From Sternotherus odoratus (taxonomy: Eukaryota > Chordata > Testudines > Kinosternidae): a DNA stretch of 64,000 nt. Positions 50,696 to 62,309 of the stretch are shown here, in pieces. The notes under the pieces are model-generated. The model was not told where the DNA came from. It saw only the letters and a program-made list of their open reading frames with translations, and made no database searches. Position 1 is the first letter of the stretch. Every line of letters begins with the position of its first letter. The DNA lies in the NCBI GenBank assembly GCA_032164245.1, contig JAVMKO010000006.1:38218319-38282318 (forward strand). Direction: 5' to 3'. A program made the translations under genes and the position numbers.

Positions 50696-51575
50696 GTAAA
50701 TGCTTCCCCTGCCCACTACAAAAACAGCCCAACATTTTAAAATTGGCAAGAAAAAAAAAGCTATGAAAAGAATAATACATTTAATAGTCCATGTGTTATA
50801 CTCCATTAACAACACTTCACAGGTGTTGAAAAGACTCTACATTAGTCTTGTGCCTTATATCACACCTAAGGCAAAGGGTACAACACATGCCCTATCATGT
50901 GCTGTTGCTTATTTAGCTATGATAAGCAGACAAGTGGTTTTTTGAAAATGTAATGCAGATGTTTCTCACAGACTATACATACCACTAAAGAGAGCTAACA
51001 GGGAAAAGTACTTGGATAAGAACATTTTGAGGGGAGGAGGGGGGGCAGACGGACAGTCTGGGACCATTCCAGGAGAATCAAATATTTTAAAGCAAACTAG
51101 ATCCTAATTAAAACAGCAGGTAAGTGCTGGATCTCTTCAGGAATTAAATATGATGAAAACAGTGTTCAGAATTTAAATGGGTGATGAAAATCAAAAGGAC
51201 CCAACCCTGCAAATGCATATTACCATGTCCCACAGCAGCAACAGCAAAAGGTGAGGTGAAACTTCAGGTTTACATATACAAGCTGGAAGCCAATACAAAA
51301 GAAGAACCTCCCATGAATTGTGCTTGAGTGGCTAATAGGCTGGTAGTGTCAGGGAGCTGACACCCAGTTAAGCACAAAGCAAGACTCCCTCATGCTGGAG
51401 GCTGGGAGTAGCAAGGTGCTTCTCAGTCCTGGCTATCCTGAGAACTATCATACCTCCTCCTTCCCCACTGGTCAGGGCCCAGAGACAACACCTTGATAGA
51501 AATCACAACATCCAGGGCTTATCACCAGAGTATTTCTGCTGGACCTCTCAGTGAGGACACTGACCTCTCTGGGTA
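50696..51575. other. Intron-like, nothing recognised
   Basis: AT-rich, without supported features. Confidence 0.4.
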
Positions 51576-51875
51576 TGTCTACGGGCTGGTCTTCACTACG
51601 GGGGAGGAGGGATCGACTGCAGATAGGCAACTTCAGCTACATGAATCACGTAGCTGAAGTTTGCACATCTGAAGCCGACTTACCGCTCGTCCTCATGGCG
51701 GCGGCAGTCGGCGGCGCGCTCCCCCGTCGACTCCAACTTGCGCCTCCCGGAGTTCCAGAGTCGACGGGGGCGCCGCGAGCAATCGATTTCTCGCGTCTTC
51801 ATAAGACGCGGGAAATCGATCGCCAGAAGATCGATGGCTGCCCACCCATTCGGCAGGTAGTGAAGACATACCCTA
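51576..51875. mobile_element. MITE-like element rich in internal palindromes
   Basis: Ends gggtatgtctacgggctggt / tcttcactac and ggtagtgaagacatacccta are inverted. Inside, three hairpins: acttcagctac against gtagctgaagt; ccccgtcgactc against gagtcgacgggg; atcgatttctcgcgtctt against aagacgcgggaaatcgat. Family member of 40684-41002. Confidence 0.75.
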
Positions 51876-52561
51876 CATTGCAGTTGAAAACCGGCAGCTA
51901 GCCCATGCCACCTGACTCAGGCTAAGGACTGTTTAACTGTGGTGCAGGCATTTGGGCTTGGGAAGGAGCCCAGGCTCAAGACCAGGGGTCAGCAACCTAT
52001 GGCACGCGTGCAAAAGGCAGCAGGTGAGCTGATTTTCAGTGGCACTTTGCTGCCAACCTGGGATTCCGTCTGCCACCCCTTGCCAGCCAGGGTCCCATCC
52101 ACCATTCCTGCTCAGCCCACTTTAAGTCTGGGGTTCTAACCACCAGCTCCTTGCCTGCTTGGGGACATTGGAAAATTGAGCAAGGAAAAGCAAGGGCAAG
52201 AACCACACTAAACTGATAAGATCGGCATTTTAATTTAATATTAAATAAAGCTTCTTAAATATTTTTTAAAAACTTATTTACTTTACATACACAATAGTTT
52301 AGTTATATAATATAGGCTTATAGAGCGAGACCTTCTAAAAATGAAACCTTAAATTACAGTGACTAAATGAAGACTTGGCACACCACTTCTGAAAGTTTGC
52401 CGACCCCTGCTCTAGACACTGCAATGTGGGAGGGTCCCAGAGTTTGGGCTGCAGCCTGAGCACAAACATCTACACCGCAAGTAAACAGCCTCTTAGTCCG
52501 AGCCCAAGTCAGCTGGCACTGGCCAGGCACGGAGTCTCATTGCAGTGTAAAGGTACCCTCT
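51876..52561. mobile_element. MITE-like element interrupted by a hAT insertion
   Basis: Outer parts carry ccctacattgcagttg on the left and cattgcagtgtaaaggtaccc on the right, and resemble 45621-45890 internally ('gggagggtcccagag', 'ctgactcaggct'). The hAT at 51983-52409 splits it. Confidence 0.7.
51983..52409. mobile_element. Non-autonomous hAT element with 8-bp TSD
   Basis: Starts caggggtcagcaacc and ends ttgccgacccctg. Flanks CTCAAGAC (51975-51982) and CTCTAGAC (52410-52417) match at seven of eight. Same family as 7127-7437, in opposite orientation, and longer (427 bp). Confidence 0.9.
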
Positions 52562-52980
52562 CTCTGCTAGATAGTAGGTTTCTGAGAAGTTTTTCAAGAC
52601 CTGCAATACATGTTTTATAATAATACACCAGACCCTTGACAGAACATACGTCTATATAACATGAATTCCGAAAGAATGAGGTCGTGGTCATGGATCCCAA
52701 ATTTAGTAACGGTCATTAATTTTTATTGTAACACAGTCCCCGCTATAACGCAGTCCCCTCTAGAAAACAGGACTTGGCATGGATCCCAAATCCCGCGTTC
52801 TAGCGAGTGTCCAGTGTATTATATTCATACATCCACCAGCGTAGCACAATCCTATTCACCCATTTGCAAGCAATACGTTTTTGATGGTCAAATTAAAAGT
52901 TAGGGGCTTTCTGCCAGGATAGGGTAGGTGAATAAATATTTGGCTGGGATGGTAAAATTTCATGCCAATATTATTTACAT

Positions 52981-53410
52981 ACCGTATTTTTCGCCCTATA
53001 AGACGCACTTTTTCTTCCCCAAAACAGGGGGGAAAAAGTTGGTGCGTCTTATAGGGCGAATGTGCGCCCCGGTTCCCCCCTCCCCACCGCGGGCGGGCTG
53101 CCGGGAGCGTCCCGGTTCCCCCCACCCCGCCGCGGGCGGGCTGCCGAGGTTCCCCCCTCCCCGCCGCGGGCGGGCTGCCGGGAGCGTCCCGGTTCCCCCC
53201 TCCCTGCCGCGGGCGGGCTGCCAGGAGCGCTCCCGGCAGCCCGCCCGCGGCGGGGAGGGGGGAACCGGGACGCTCCCGGCAGCCCGCCCGCGCGGCGGGG
53301 ACAGGAGAGCGAGGCGCTTTTTTTTTTTTTTTTTTTTGGTCCGGCTTTTTTATTGAAAAACGAGGGGGCGTCTTATAGGCCGGAGCGTCCTATAGGACGA
53401 AAAATACGGT
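52981..53410. mobile_element. MITE with 'accgtatttttcg' ends and a GC-rich internal array
   Basis: Perfect 13-bp terminal inverted repeats (accgtatttttcg and cgaaaaatacggt) followed by subterminal tataagacgc-type repeats. The interior has several copies of gcgggcgggctgccgggagc in direct order, then inverted copies, then a T21 run. Flanked by AT/TA dinucleotides; no transposase. Confidence 0.85.
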
Positions 53411-56400
53411 ATATATTAATTTAAAGGAATATCAAAAATGCAGTATATGAGATACACATGTTGTAGGGGTATCTATCAGACTCTACAGAAGATTTTTTTT
53501 TTAAAGATCCCACAACATTCTGCAATTTCACAGACCCTGCCTTTAGAAGAGTTAAACCTGGAAGTATATCAGATGTCTTTTTACAAGACTGAATTTCTTG
53601 CTGAAAAGAGAATGATAAAGAAAACCTAAATCTGGAAATCATCATCATTGCCACTAAGACTTCAGACTCACAAGGTAATTATTGTATTTTAAAACACAAT
53701 GAAGCAAAAGGTCAGTAAGTGAATGCAGTTGGCTACAAAGCCAACATGCTGGTACATAATGAAGTTCTACTTCCCACCCTCTCAGCCCAATACTTTGTCT
53801 ATATACTTTACTATTGTATAAAAACACATTAAAAGAACAGTCAGATACAAAGTTAAGCACTCAAAAGTAAGGAAGTACCAAAATTAGGGTTGCCTCTGCA
53901 ACATTAATCTGGCACCCTTGTCAGCATATGCATTATGATATAGTCTTTAATTAAATGACCCCTCAGTGCTCAGGGAATGAACCAGAGTTGTCTCATGAAT
54001 GACTACGCATTCACTGAATAAGGTAAGGGTCCTTAATTCTGGCATTTCGTAGCTTTGGAGTGATTGACTTGACAAACTTCACATTTGTTTAACATTGAGA
54101 AAAACAACGTGATTTCCTAAAAAAATTGAAAAAATAAATTCCATCATGTTAACCCATATTCAGCCTCAATTCATCAGCAGAGTTCTGATCTTAATTTCTA
54201 CAGCACAGATCTCAACTATGCAGCTAGATTAACCAGTAGCAATAGTAGGCTGTTATTCTCTATAATGTAAAGTAGAACGGGATGAGACATACACTTTGCC
54301 AGTAGGTTTCACCAGTATTTGACAAATGGAGAGACAAAGGTCTGCTGGACTGAGGCTCTATAGGGGAGTGTTCTCTAGTGATTATAGACCATTCTGCCCC
54401 TATCTGTCCCTTGGCTCTGTAACCACTTCCCCTTCTACTCATATCCAAGCCCCATCCCTTGGTTCTTGCCCCGCCCCCCACTCTACAGCTATATGCCCCA
54501 CCAAACCTCCTCTGTTCCAATTTACCAGTTCCTGCCCCTTCTCTGCAACTCTGTAGAGCTCTCAGCTCTACAACCCCCTATTCTCTACCTATTTTTCACC
54601 TCTCTGCATTCAAGCATGTCTTCATCTTTGTCCCCACTACCAGGGTACCAGGAAGGGGATCAGAGACCAAAGAAAAGGACAATCAACCTATTCTCAGTTC
54701 CAGTATCTGGCAGATGAGAGAAGCAATTACAGGGAAAGCCATGCTCATCCCCTGCAGTCCTAAAATGAAACATACTCAGGGCAGAAGGATTCTTCAGATA
54801 ATTTAGCTGCGAAACTCAAATAAGTCTCTACTGAGCATGCGTGAATGGAGATTTTTTTCCAAAAGCTTAGAACGTAACCAAATTTAGGAAGACTTTTGCA
54901 GGGACAGCAAGAGGTGCATCCTGAAGACAAGAATGATCTCTCACCCAAATTTCATCCCCTGCTGAAAAACATGGAGGTGCTAGAGCTTCTCAACAAAATA
55001 GATGCAAACATTTTTTAACAGGCGCAAAACAATGGATTTTTTCCTTAATCCTGTACTTGGAAAAAGATACACCTTTTCAGCTGATGGGTTGTTGGGTTTT
55101 TTTGTTTTTTTTTTTAATCTACAGGAGGAAAACAACCACCATGGAAAATTTCAGCCTAAATTGATAAAGTTTGTCAGAGTTATAAGCAACTGAATAGAGT
55201 CTTATAATGGGAATAGGTGAGCAACCATAACTATCAGTGACATTACCAGCACCATCTATTACAGAACTATGTATTCATTTCATGATGTCTGTATTTTCTT
55301 TTTATCTTATTTTTATCTTATTTGCAAGACATTGTGTGAATAAATGGAAGATTCTAGTTTCATGAGTCTTCCATCATTTATAAATTTATACAGCCTAGGT
55401 CACGAAGAAGCTGAATAGACCTGCTTTGTTAAAACATTCCTTTATTGTGACTTGAATAAAGCTCAATTGCAAGCATATGCATATGACACACACATGACAA
55501 GCATATTTCCTGGGCCAGAAATGTGAATAGAAAAACATGATTCACACATGATGAATTAAAAAATCCTTATTCTGCTGAGGTAATTTACCTGAGGGTGGAG
55601 TACAGATAAGTTTTAGGTTACACCATTGTCAGAGAAATTTCTATCTATGGCTCAGATCCGCAATCCCAAACAAAATAGGTTTTTGCTACCAATGTAATGG
55701 CAAACAGTCAAACTGAAGCAAAACATTTTTCTTGTTGAGACATGGAAAACCTAGCTTGTTTCTGCAAGATTCTCTACTTGAAATTTTCCTAGGAAAGAGA
55801 AGTTGGACAATCTCCTCTATCCTGTAACTATAGTGTCCTCTTAGCAAGCTGCATATTCATTAATCATAGAAGCCCAGTTTACAAATAGAGATTGTCCTTT
55901 TCATCAAGCTACAATAATATATTTTCACTAGCAGCTCCCTGGGTATCATAGGGAAAGGGAGAAATTAAGTATTGATGGATTGAGGATGTGGACTACTAAA
56001 TCAATATCAAAGCACCTTCACACAATTACTCTTTGTGGAGCAATTCTGAAACCCTCACTCATGCTGAGGATTATTTATTCGTGTCAGTAGTCTTGCTGAA
56101 CCTTGTCAGTCATTAGGAACCTGTTTTTCAGAGGTTTTGTGTATCCACCACTCCCTTTGCTCAGCATCTCTAAAAAATAGGCCTACAGCACTAGAATTAT
56201 ATTACCTTATAGGACAACAATGAAAGGAAAATCATAGTTTAGAGGCCAAATACTTAAGAAACAAATTGATATTTTGCATCGTCAGCATCTGCTGGACTCT
56301 AGATTTGATCTTACCAACCGCCCTGAAGAAGCACAAGAGACTATATACAACATTCACCAGTAATGGTCTCAAATGGTCACAAGGCCAAGTCTTAGCATAA

Positions 56401-56872
56401 TGAAAGACTTCCAGATCAACCCACAAACTGTAAGTTCACAATAAAACTGGAGGAGGGGAATGCAGGGAGATAAATTCTTAAATCACTTATCCAGAGAGTG
56501 AACATTTCACTTTCATGAACCAAACTGTCAAGCCGTTAGCACAACTCTTATCTGATTATCAAAAACTAAACTTTAAAGCAAAGGAACTCGAGTTGCCTGA
56601 GAGAAGATCTGTGGCTATGTGTAAGGTCATCAGAACTGTTATAATGGAGCTTAGCCCCATTCTTTAAATTTCTTCAGGACTTTGAGGATAGTATCATCTA
56701 ATAAGTGGTTTGGTCTTGTAAGAAAAATATGTCAATGGCCTTTCTTTGGGTATCTAAAAACAAACAAACCATTTTCATTGTTGAACTCCCAGATTGTGAA
56801 TCTGTTCAGCAGGCTGGCTTGAGACTGGAGGACACTGTAACAAGCTGGCAGTTTTTGCCTAAAATGCTTCAC
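53411..56872. other. Intron-like, unidentified repeat pieces
   Basis: The block at about 54840-55030 (aggaagacttttgcaggg, catggaggtgctagagcttc) feels like an old interspersed repeat but is not identified. No exon supported. Confidence 0.35.
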
Positions 56873-57042
56873 CCTGTCAGAAGATGATTCTGCTGGAAAA
56901 GGGTTACATGAACTCCGTTTCCTCATTGAGGCAAGTGGATTATTACTGAAGTAAATGCAAGCAAGAGGAGAGTGGCTATCAGAAAGAGGATCTTTTCCTA
57001 GGTTGAACATTCCTGATGTAGGCACTCCAGGAATAGCCAAGC
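56873..57042 (-). CDS. Probable exon, Ser/Pro-rich segment of the MIPOL1-like gene
   Basis: A 170-nt exon with acceptor caagacttctcaccag and donor GACAGG/gtgaag. It takes one base from the previous exon, encodes 56 codons and ends in phase 0. The peptide (begins LAIPGVPTSGMFNLGKDPL, ends PFPAESSSDR) is Ser-, Pro- and Asn-rich with a basic MRKRSS stretch in its second half, and looks like a disordered linker. The frame stays open for 102 codons here, longer than most chance frames nearby. The composition is protein-like and unlike the AT-rich flanks. Membership in this gene is inferred from strand and phase only. Confidence 0.55.
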
Positions 57043-58600
57043 CTGGTGAGAAGTCTTGAGCTGAATTTTATTAACAAAGAAATTCACTACAACATACTGC
57101 CAAGTCTGGGGATAGGGGTAAGCTTTTGATACTATGCATTGTCAGAATTTTGTTTTATAATAGGTTGAGAAAGGTACCTGCTCACAGATGCCCATTGCTA
57201 GATGCACAGGTTACATATGCCACACCCTCTATTTCTTCAACTAGAACAAAACTGCTGCATTGGTTTTATGAATAACCCTGAAAGCATTTCAGATGATCAC
57301 AAAAAATAAAAACAAATTAACAGAGCTAAGATTGAAAGAACGTTTGAGTGGAGCTCAATTAACAACCCAAACCAATTATATAGTCTTTACAAAAATGCCA
57401 CTTTTTAATGCAACATGAATTACAATATGTACCTTTGAATTCCTGTAAAATGGATAATCTTTTCTATAGTACAAGTGGAATTTTAAAACTGCAGTTCTGT
57501 AAACAAGTTTTTTAACTTTCATTCATCCCTCTGAATGGGTGGAAAGGCAATATTATTTCTAAGTACTAGTGAGAGAAATTCATGTAATTTTTAAAACTTT
57601 CATAAAAATAGTGAAAAAACAGATAAATCTTTCAATTTCTTTAAGCAGTTAATATATATGATTTCCAACTATATAATACCAAACAAAAAACAAGTACCAG
57701 AAGGCAAAGTCATGATGGCTCCTTACCATCAAGTAAAATTTCCTACTAAATATTTAATCATAATTTTGTAGTCTATTTGTAAAACCCACATCTAAATTTA
57801 CATATGAAAAACAGTGAATGTTTACCAGGAATATTTTATGCTCACCAACTTTTTTTTGAAATGTGAAATACTTTCAAAATATGAATAGAATTACAATTTT
57901 TTCCTAATATTTAGTAACCTTCAGCTACTATAATTCCACTTCAACTCCTGGAAAATAGTCTAGAGACAAATATTAGCCAAGCATTGGATAGCAAGAGGAG
58001 GAACAAAATTACATTTCAAGGCAAAACTGTATTTTAATTAGTGTTACCTAGTACGCCCACACAGCAGTCACCTTCAGTGCAATGAGAGAAAAACGGTTAC
58101 ACTCCACAAATGTCTTTGGCTGCCACTGCAAAGCACAGAAGTTGGAGCCCCAGAAAGAAGGGGGCAGGAAAGTAAAATTGGCTTCAAGTCACTTTAGTGC
58201 CACCCTAGTTCTAGGACAGCAAACAAACTTACAACACCTTTCTATGACTGCCTATAGGCTGCTCTGCAGCCCAGAATAATCAGAGTGTTCTCCACTTGCT
58301 TTTCCATCCCAATCAATCCCCATGGCAACCCTTGCACTGGGAGAAATCTCCAGGGGGCTATTCCATCCCCCTTTTTGCTGCCAAAGTGGCACCAAGAGGC
58401 TGGTGTAGTGGATAAAGTCTGTCGATAAGATGGCCATAAAGCAACTGTATTCCATCACAGAAACTCTCTTTTGATGACAGAAATTCCACTATACCATGGA
58501 GCTGTGGTGCTGAGCCAGTAACCACACACAGAACCTCATTTACCCAACAATCTAGCAAGGTGATGAGGTTGCTGACTCAGCAACACCACCAAAGTCTGTG
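57043..58600. other. Intron-like, nothing recognised
   Basis: AT-rich to about 58050, then of higher GC without a reading frame of interest. Confidence 0.35.
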
Positions 58601-59260
58601 CATTTGTGTCATATAAGTGAGACTTTTTAAGACACAGACATCACAGAGGCCTGGACTGTAACATCAGCCCAGCATGCTAAAACTCCTGAGCTAATGACAT
58701 CACAGAGGCCCGTGTATTGATATCACATCACTATCTACAGATGTTAAGCTGTCTCAGACACCTGAACAAAACCCAAACCTTGAAATTTACCCAGAGATCC
58801 TCAGCCCACAAGCTCACAGATCCCTGTCCTCTGATGTCAGACCAACAAGTTATAGGTCCCAAGTCAGCAAGACTCCTCCCGCCTTGACATCAGACCAGCA
58901 AACTAAAAGAGCTGAACAAGTGGACCCCCACCAAGGCCTATAACTTTAACCCACTGTAGCAAGCTGTCGCCGCTCTGCTAGCAAAATGCACAGAGGTCTG
59001 TGTGTACACATCAGATCTGCATGACAGAGTCCCTGAGCCACAGATCTCACAGTCACCATCTCCTGACTTCTGCCAAGCAAGCTAGATGAGGCAAGTCACT
59101 GACCTCACAGAAGCTCATACCTTGACATCAGTCCAGAAAACAAGAGAGGCTCTGAACAAGTAATTATCATAGAGGGCTGTGCCTTGTCATCAGCCCAGCA
59201 AGCTAGAAGTGCGGAACCAGAGAGCTTACAAAGGCATGAACCGGACAACTCACAAGCACC
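58600..59260. repeat. Degenerate tandem repeat
   Basis: Related blocks 'catcagcccagcatgcta', 'gtcagaccaacaagtta', 'catcagaccagcaaacta', 'catcagtccagaaaacaa' and 'catcagcccagcaagcta' recur at about 58664, 58838, 58890, 59127 and 59190, each accompanied by 'tcacagaggc'-type and 'ctgaacaagt' blocks. Spacing is irregular (50 to 235 bp), so this is an old, partly deleted array. Confidence 0.5.
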
Positions 59261-60106
59261 CTGGGCTAGAACTGTTGGGGCTAGAGCATGGATGAGGGCA
59301 AACTGGCCAAAGTTCTACCCGGACAAAACTGAGGCAAAGATGCCAAGTTGGGGAAAACAGCTGGACGATATGGCAGAATAACATCTGCCCCTTTTATGGA
59401 AGTTGTTTTTCCACCATTAGTTACATGAGTTCACAACTTAAAAGGGAGTGGAAGGTAAAGGGATATTTAGATCCTCAGTAGCTATTAAATGATCATATTA
59501 CAAAATGAACCAGATTAGTTTTGTGGAAGGTTAGGGGATTGCGACTGGAGTTGGTTGAGAAACAGAGGAAAATATTTTCAAGCTTCTGCCTCATTTCTCT
59601 CCTTCCCCCCCAATTTTGTTGGTATTTCAAAATATCAACTGTAGTTGTAACCTTTTCACAAGCTGGTGCAAAATATGAAAGCCTGCTTGGGATCTAGTAA
59701 ACTAGGGACAGCATCTCTCTCTAGGGCATACTGCCATTGTTATAATCATCTTAGATGCAGAAGTGCTCCAGCTTGTTCCAGAAGAAAGGCAGTTCCAGCA
59801 TGGCATTCTCAGTGTGATGACTCTGGAATGTTTCTTCTTCCTCAGTGTGAAATAGCTCAAAGGTCTCTCTCATCATTTGCTAAGACTTTTGGGGAGGACT
59901 GGGCATATAAGCACGGTGGGACTTTGGAGGGAGATGAAGTATATTGTTCAATTTTAAAATTACTAACTCATGTATTTGATTTTGTTGTGTGTAGGTTTAT
60001 GTTATGCTGCTCTGTGGATTGTGATTTTCAAAAACTGCCAGGGAATATAGGACTGTGGAGGAGACTTTTTTGTATTTAAGTTGAAACAAATATATTATAT
60101 ATACAG

Positions 60107-61350
60107 TAGAGGTGTCAGTTAATCACAGTTAACCCATGTGATTACTTGAACAAAATTAATCATGATTAAACATCGAATCATATTTTAATCGCATTGTTAA
60201 ACAATAGAATACCAATTGATATTTATTAAATATTTTTGGATGTTTTTCTACACTTCCAAATATGTTGATTTCAATTACAACACAAAATACAAAGTTTACA
60301 CTTCTCACATTATATTATTATTTTTTATTACAAATTGTATGTCTCTGGATCTATTTTACCCACATTCTGCCATATATTTCATATTACAGTAGTCTCAGAT
60401 GATGATTTAACACATGTTCATTTTAAGAACACTTTCACTGCAGATTTGACAAAATGCAAAGAAGGTACCAATGTGAGATTTCTAAAGATAGCTACAATAC
60501 TCGACCCAAAGTTTAAGAATCTGAAGTGCCTTCCAAAATCTGAGAGGGATGAGGTATGGACATGCTCTCAGAAGTCTTAAGAGAGCAACACTCCGATAAG
60601 GAAACTACAGAAACCACACCACAAGAAAGGAAAATCAACCTTCTGCTGGTGGCATCTGACTCAAATAATGAAAATGAACATGTATCAGTCTGCACTGCAT
60701 TACATTGTTATCAAGGAGAACCCATCATCAGCATGGAGGCATGTCCCCTGGAATGGTGGTTGCAGCAGGGCGGGACATATGAATCTTTAGAGTGGCACAT
60801 AAATATCTTGTAATGCCAGCTACAATAGTGCCATGAGAACACCTGTTCTCACTTTCAGGTGACATTGTAACCGAGAAGCAAGCAGCATTATGTCCTGTAA
60901 ATATAAACAAACTTGTTTATCAGAGCGATTGCCTGAACAAGTAGGACTGAGTGGACTTGTAGGCTCTAAAGTTTTACATTGTTTTATATTTGAATGCAGT
61001 TTTTTGGTACATAATTCTACATTTGTAACTTCAACTTTCACAATAAAGAGATTGCACTACACTACTTGCATTAGGTGAACTGAAAAATACTATTTATTTT
61101 GTTTTTTTACAGTGCAAATACTTGTAATAAAAATAAATATAAAGTGAGCACTGTACACTTTGTATTCTGTGCTGTAACTGAACTCAATATATTTGAAAAT
61201 GTAGAAAACACCCAAAACTAAACAAATGGCATTCTTTTATTAAGAATGTGGTTAAGGATGATTTTTAAAATCATGCAATTAATCACAGTTATTTTTTGCA
61301 ATCACTTAGCCCTAATTATGATGAATTTTTGTAATAACTTCACAGCCCTA
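60107..61350 (+). mobile_element. Degenerate hAT transposon with perfect TSD
   Basis: Flanked by ATATACAG at 60099-60106 and 61351-61358, identical. Termini tagaggtgtca and tgacagccc-type (right end cttcacagcccta, inverse tagggctgtgaag) are imperfect inverted repeats, and subterminal aatcacagttaa blocks occur at both ends. It holds remains of a transposase. Confidence 0.9.
60411..60943 (+). pseudogene. hAT transposase remnant, C-terminal part with hATC-type motifs
   Basis: In shifting frames the plus strand encodes ATILDPKFKNLK (about 60495-60530), a stretch ending CPLEWW (about 60750), and FSLSGDIVTEKQAAL then NINKLV (about 60845-60925) before a stop at 60941. These are the landmarks of the RNase H-like end and hATC dimerisation domain of ZBED-type hAT transposases. 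Frameshifts and the missing N-terminal half show it is dead. It probably once mobilised this element and its MITEs. Confidence 0.8.
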
Positions 61351-61358
61351 ATATACAG

Positions 61359-62159
61359 TAAACTAGCCTCAGAAATCAGTCAGGTAGGTGGTCTTTCCTA
61401 ACCTGAGTATGCAGTCTACAGAATCCATACTTCCCTGAGATTTAGTTTTATTAATCTGGAGATAGCTGATATGGAATATGGCAGAGGAAAAAATGGTATG
61501 TGATAAGTTGCTGTGCTTGCTGGAACATCCTACCCCATTACTATGTGTGAATCCCACTGCAAAATGTTAAGTGGGTTCCACTGACTTACTATGGAACTAC
61601 CCCAGCTCACATAGTGACAGGTTAAAGGCTCTCTGCTATCTGGTATGGAGGGGGAGAAGACAGGACTTCACAGTATATCCTTCCAGTATTATAAGACTCC
61701 AGGCTGGGCCTACACAGAGGAAAGTAAAGTGGGCTGCAGTGGTTATGGGATATAACCACTTAGTGCAGTGAAGGCTTTGTTCCATCTCCTCTCCTCCTGC
61801 TGGATACGCAGTGTGAGAGGGTATTACACAGCAGAATTATATGACTGAATATCCTTCATTTGTTCTTAGCGGTACCAGCCAGGGACTGTTGCAGGCACAG
61901 AAGTAGCAAGTGCTTTATATTTTCACAGGCTGAGCCAGCGTAAGCAATTTTTGCTGTCTCCCCCACAAATGTAAGCTATTTCAGTCCATGATGGTCACAT
62001 TATTGTTCACAGGGCCAACCCAAGGACTGTGTGGAGGGTGAGAGAGGTGACTCTTTGGAATCTATCTCAAACTTAACTGCTGTCTTTGACAAAAATGGTA
62101 CATGCAGAGAGGAGTTTTAGTCCCCACAGCTTCCGGCTTCAGAAGAAGAACAGAGCTAC
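61359..62159. other. Intron-like, nothing recognised
   Basis: No feature supported. Confidence 0.35.
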
Positions 62160-62250
62160 CACTTTTTTTTCCAGTCTTAGCCATTAGTTTGCACTGGTTT
62201 ATGTTTTCAAGGCTCTCTCTATCAAACCCAACTGATTCTCTTTTACCAGG
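62160..62250 (-). CDS. Candidate exon, N-terminal region of the MIPOL1-like gene
   Basis: The acceptor on the minus strand reads atttcacctgtcag and is good. The 91-nt exon starts in phase 0 and encodes 30 codons rich in Lys, Ser and Glu (starts PGKRESVGFDRESLENINQ, ends AKTGKKS), plus one base. The proposed donor AGTG/gtagct is only fair; it was chosen because it leaves one base, as the exon at 56873-57042 needs. The open frame runs past this donor to a stop near 62062, so the exon could be longer or terminal. The peptide is polar, predicted disordered by composition, and has no recognised domain. No upstream exon is assigned in the remaining 1.7 kb, which contains a PLE terminus. Confidence 0.42.
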
Positions 62251-62297
62251 CTGACAGGTGAAATCTATTAATAAGGGTTCTTTGTGAGCTCCTAGGA

Positions 62298-62309
62298 CCC
62301 CCCCCCCCC
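62298..62309. repeat. Poly-C run (12 bp)
   Basis: Uninterrupted C tract just upstream, on the minus strand, of the candidate exon 62160-62250. Confidence 0.9.

Larger units (their letters stand above)
14663..62250 (-). other. MIPOL1: Partial MIPOL1-like coiled-coil gene, whole visible span
   Basis: A set of minus-strand exons can be joined without breaking the reading frame, from 62250 down to 14663. Order and phase (bases carried over): 62160-62250 (leaves 1), 56873-57042 (takes 1, leaves 0), 46866-46911 (0 to 1, weak), 39565-39693 (1 to 1), 38077-38156 (1 to 0), 34423-34450 (0 to 1, weak), 20407-20632 (1 to 2), 17132-17264 (2 to 0), 14663-14768 (0 to 1). The last two exons resemble the start of the MIPOL1 coiled coil, including an IAFLLKELD block and a TEAKIAEKTA end. 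The N-terminal part does not resemble the human MIPOL1 I remember, so this may be a paralogue or a diverged long isoform. Human MIPOL1 continues after KTA with a block I did not find here; it may lie beyond the window start. No promoter, start codon or poly(A) site is assigned. Identity and upstream exons are inference from splice signals and phase. Confidence 0.6.

Noticed and set aside
52928..53424. Frames of 120-142 codons on the plus strand
   Set aside because: Products of the GC-rich array in the MITE at 52981-53410; repetitive Gly/Arg/Pro text, not a protein family.
59666..60079. Plus-strand 137-codon frame
   Set aside because: Cys-rich but without a recognisable motif, promoter or splice support; probably chance or repeat-derived.
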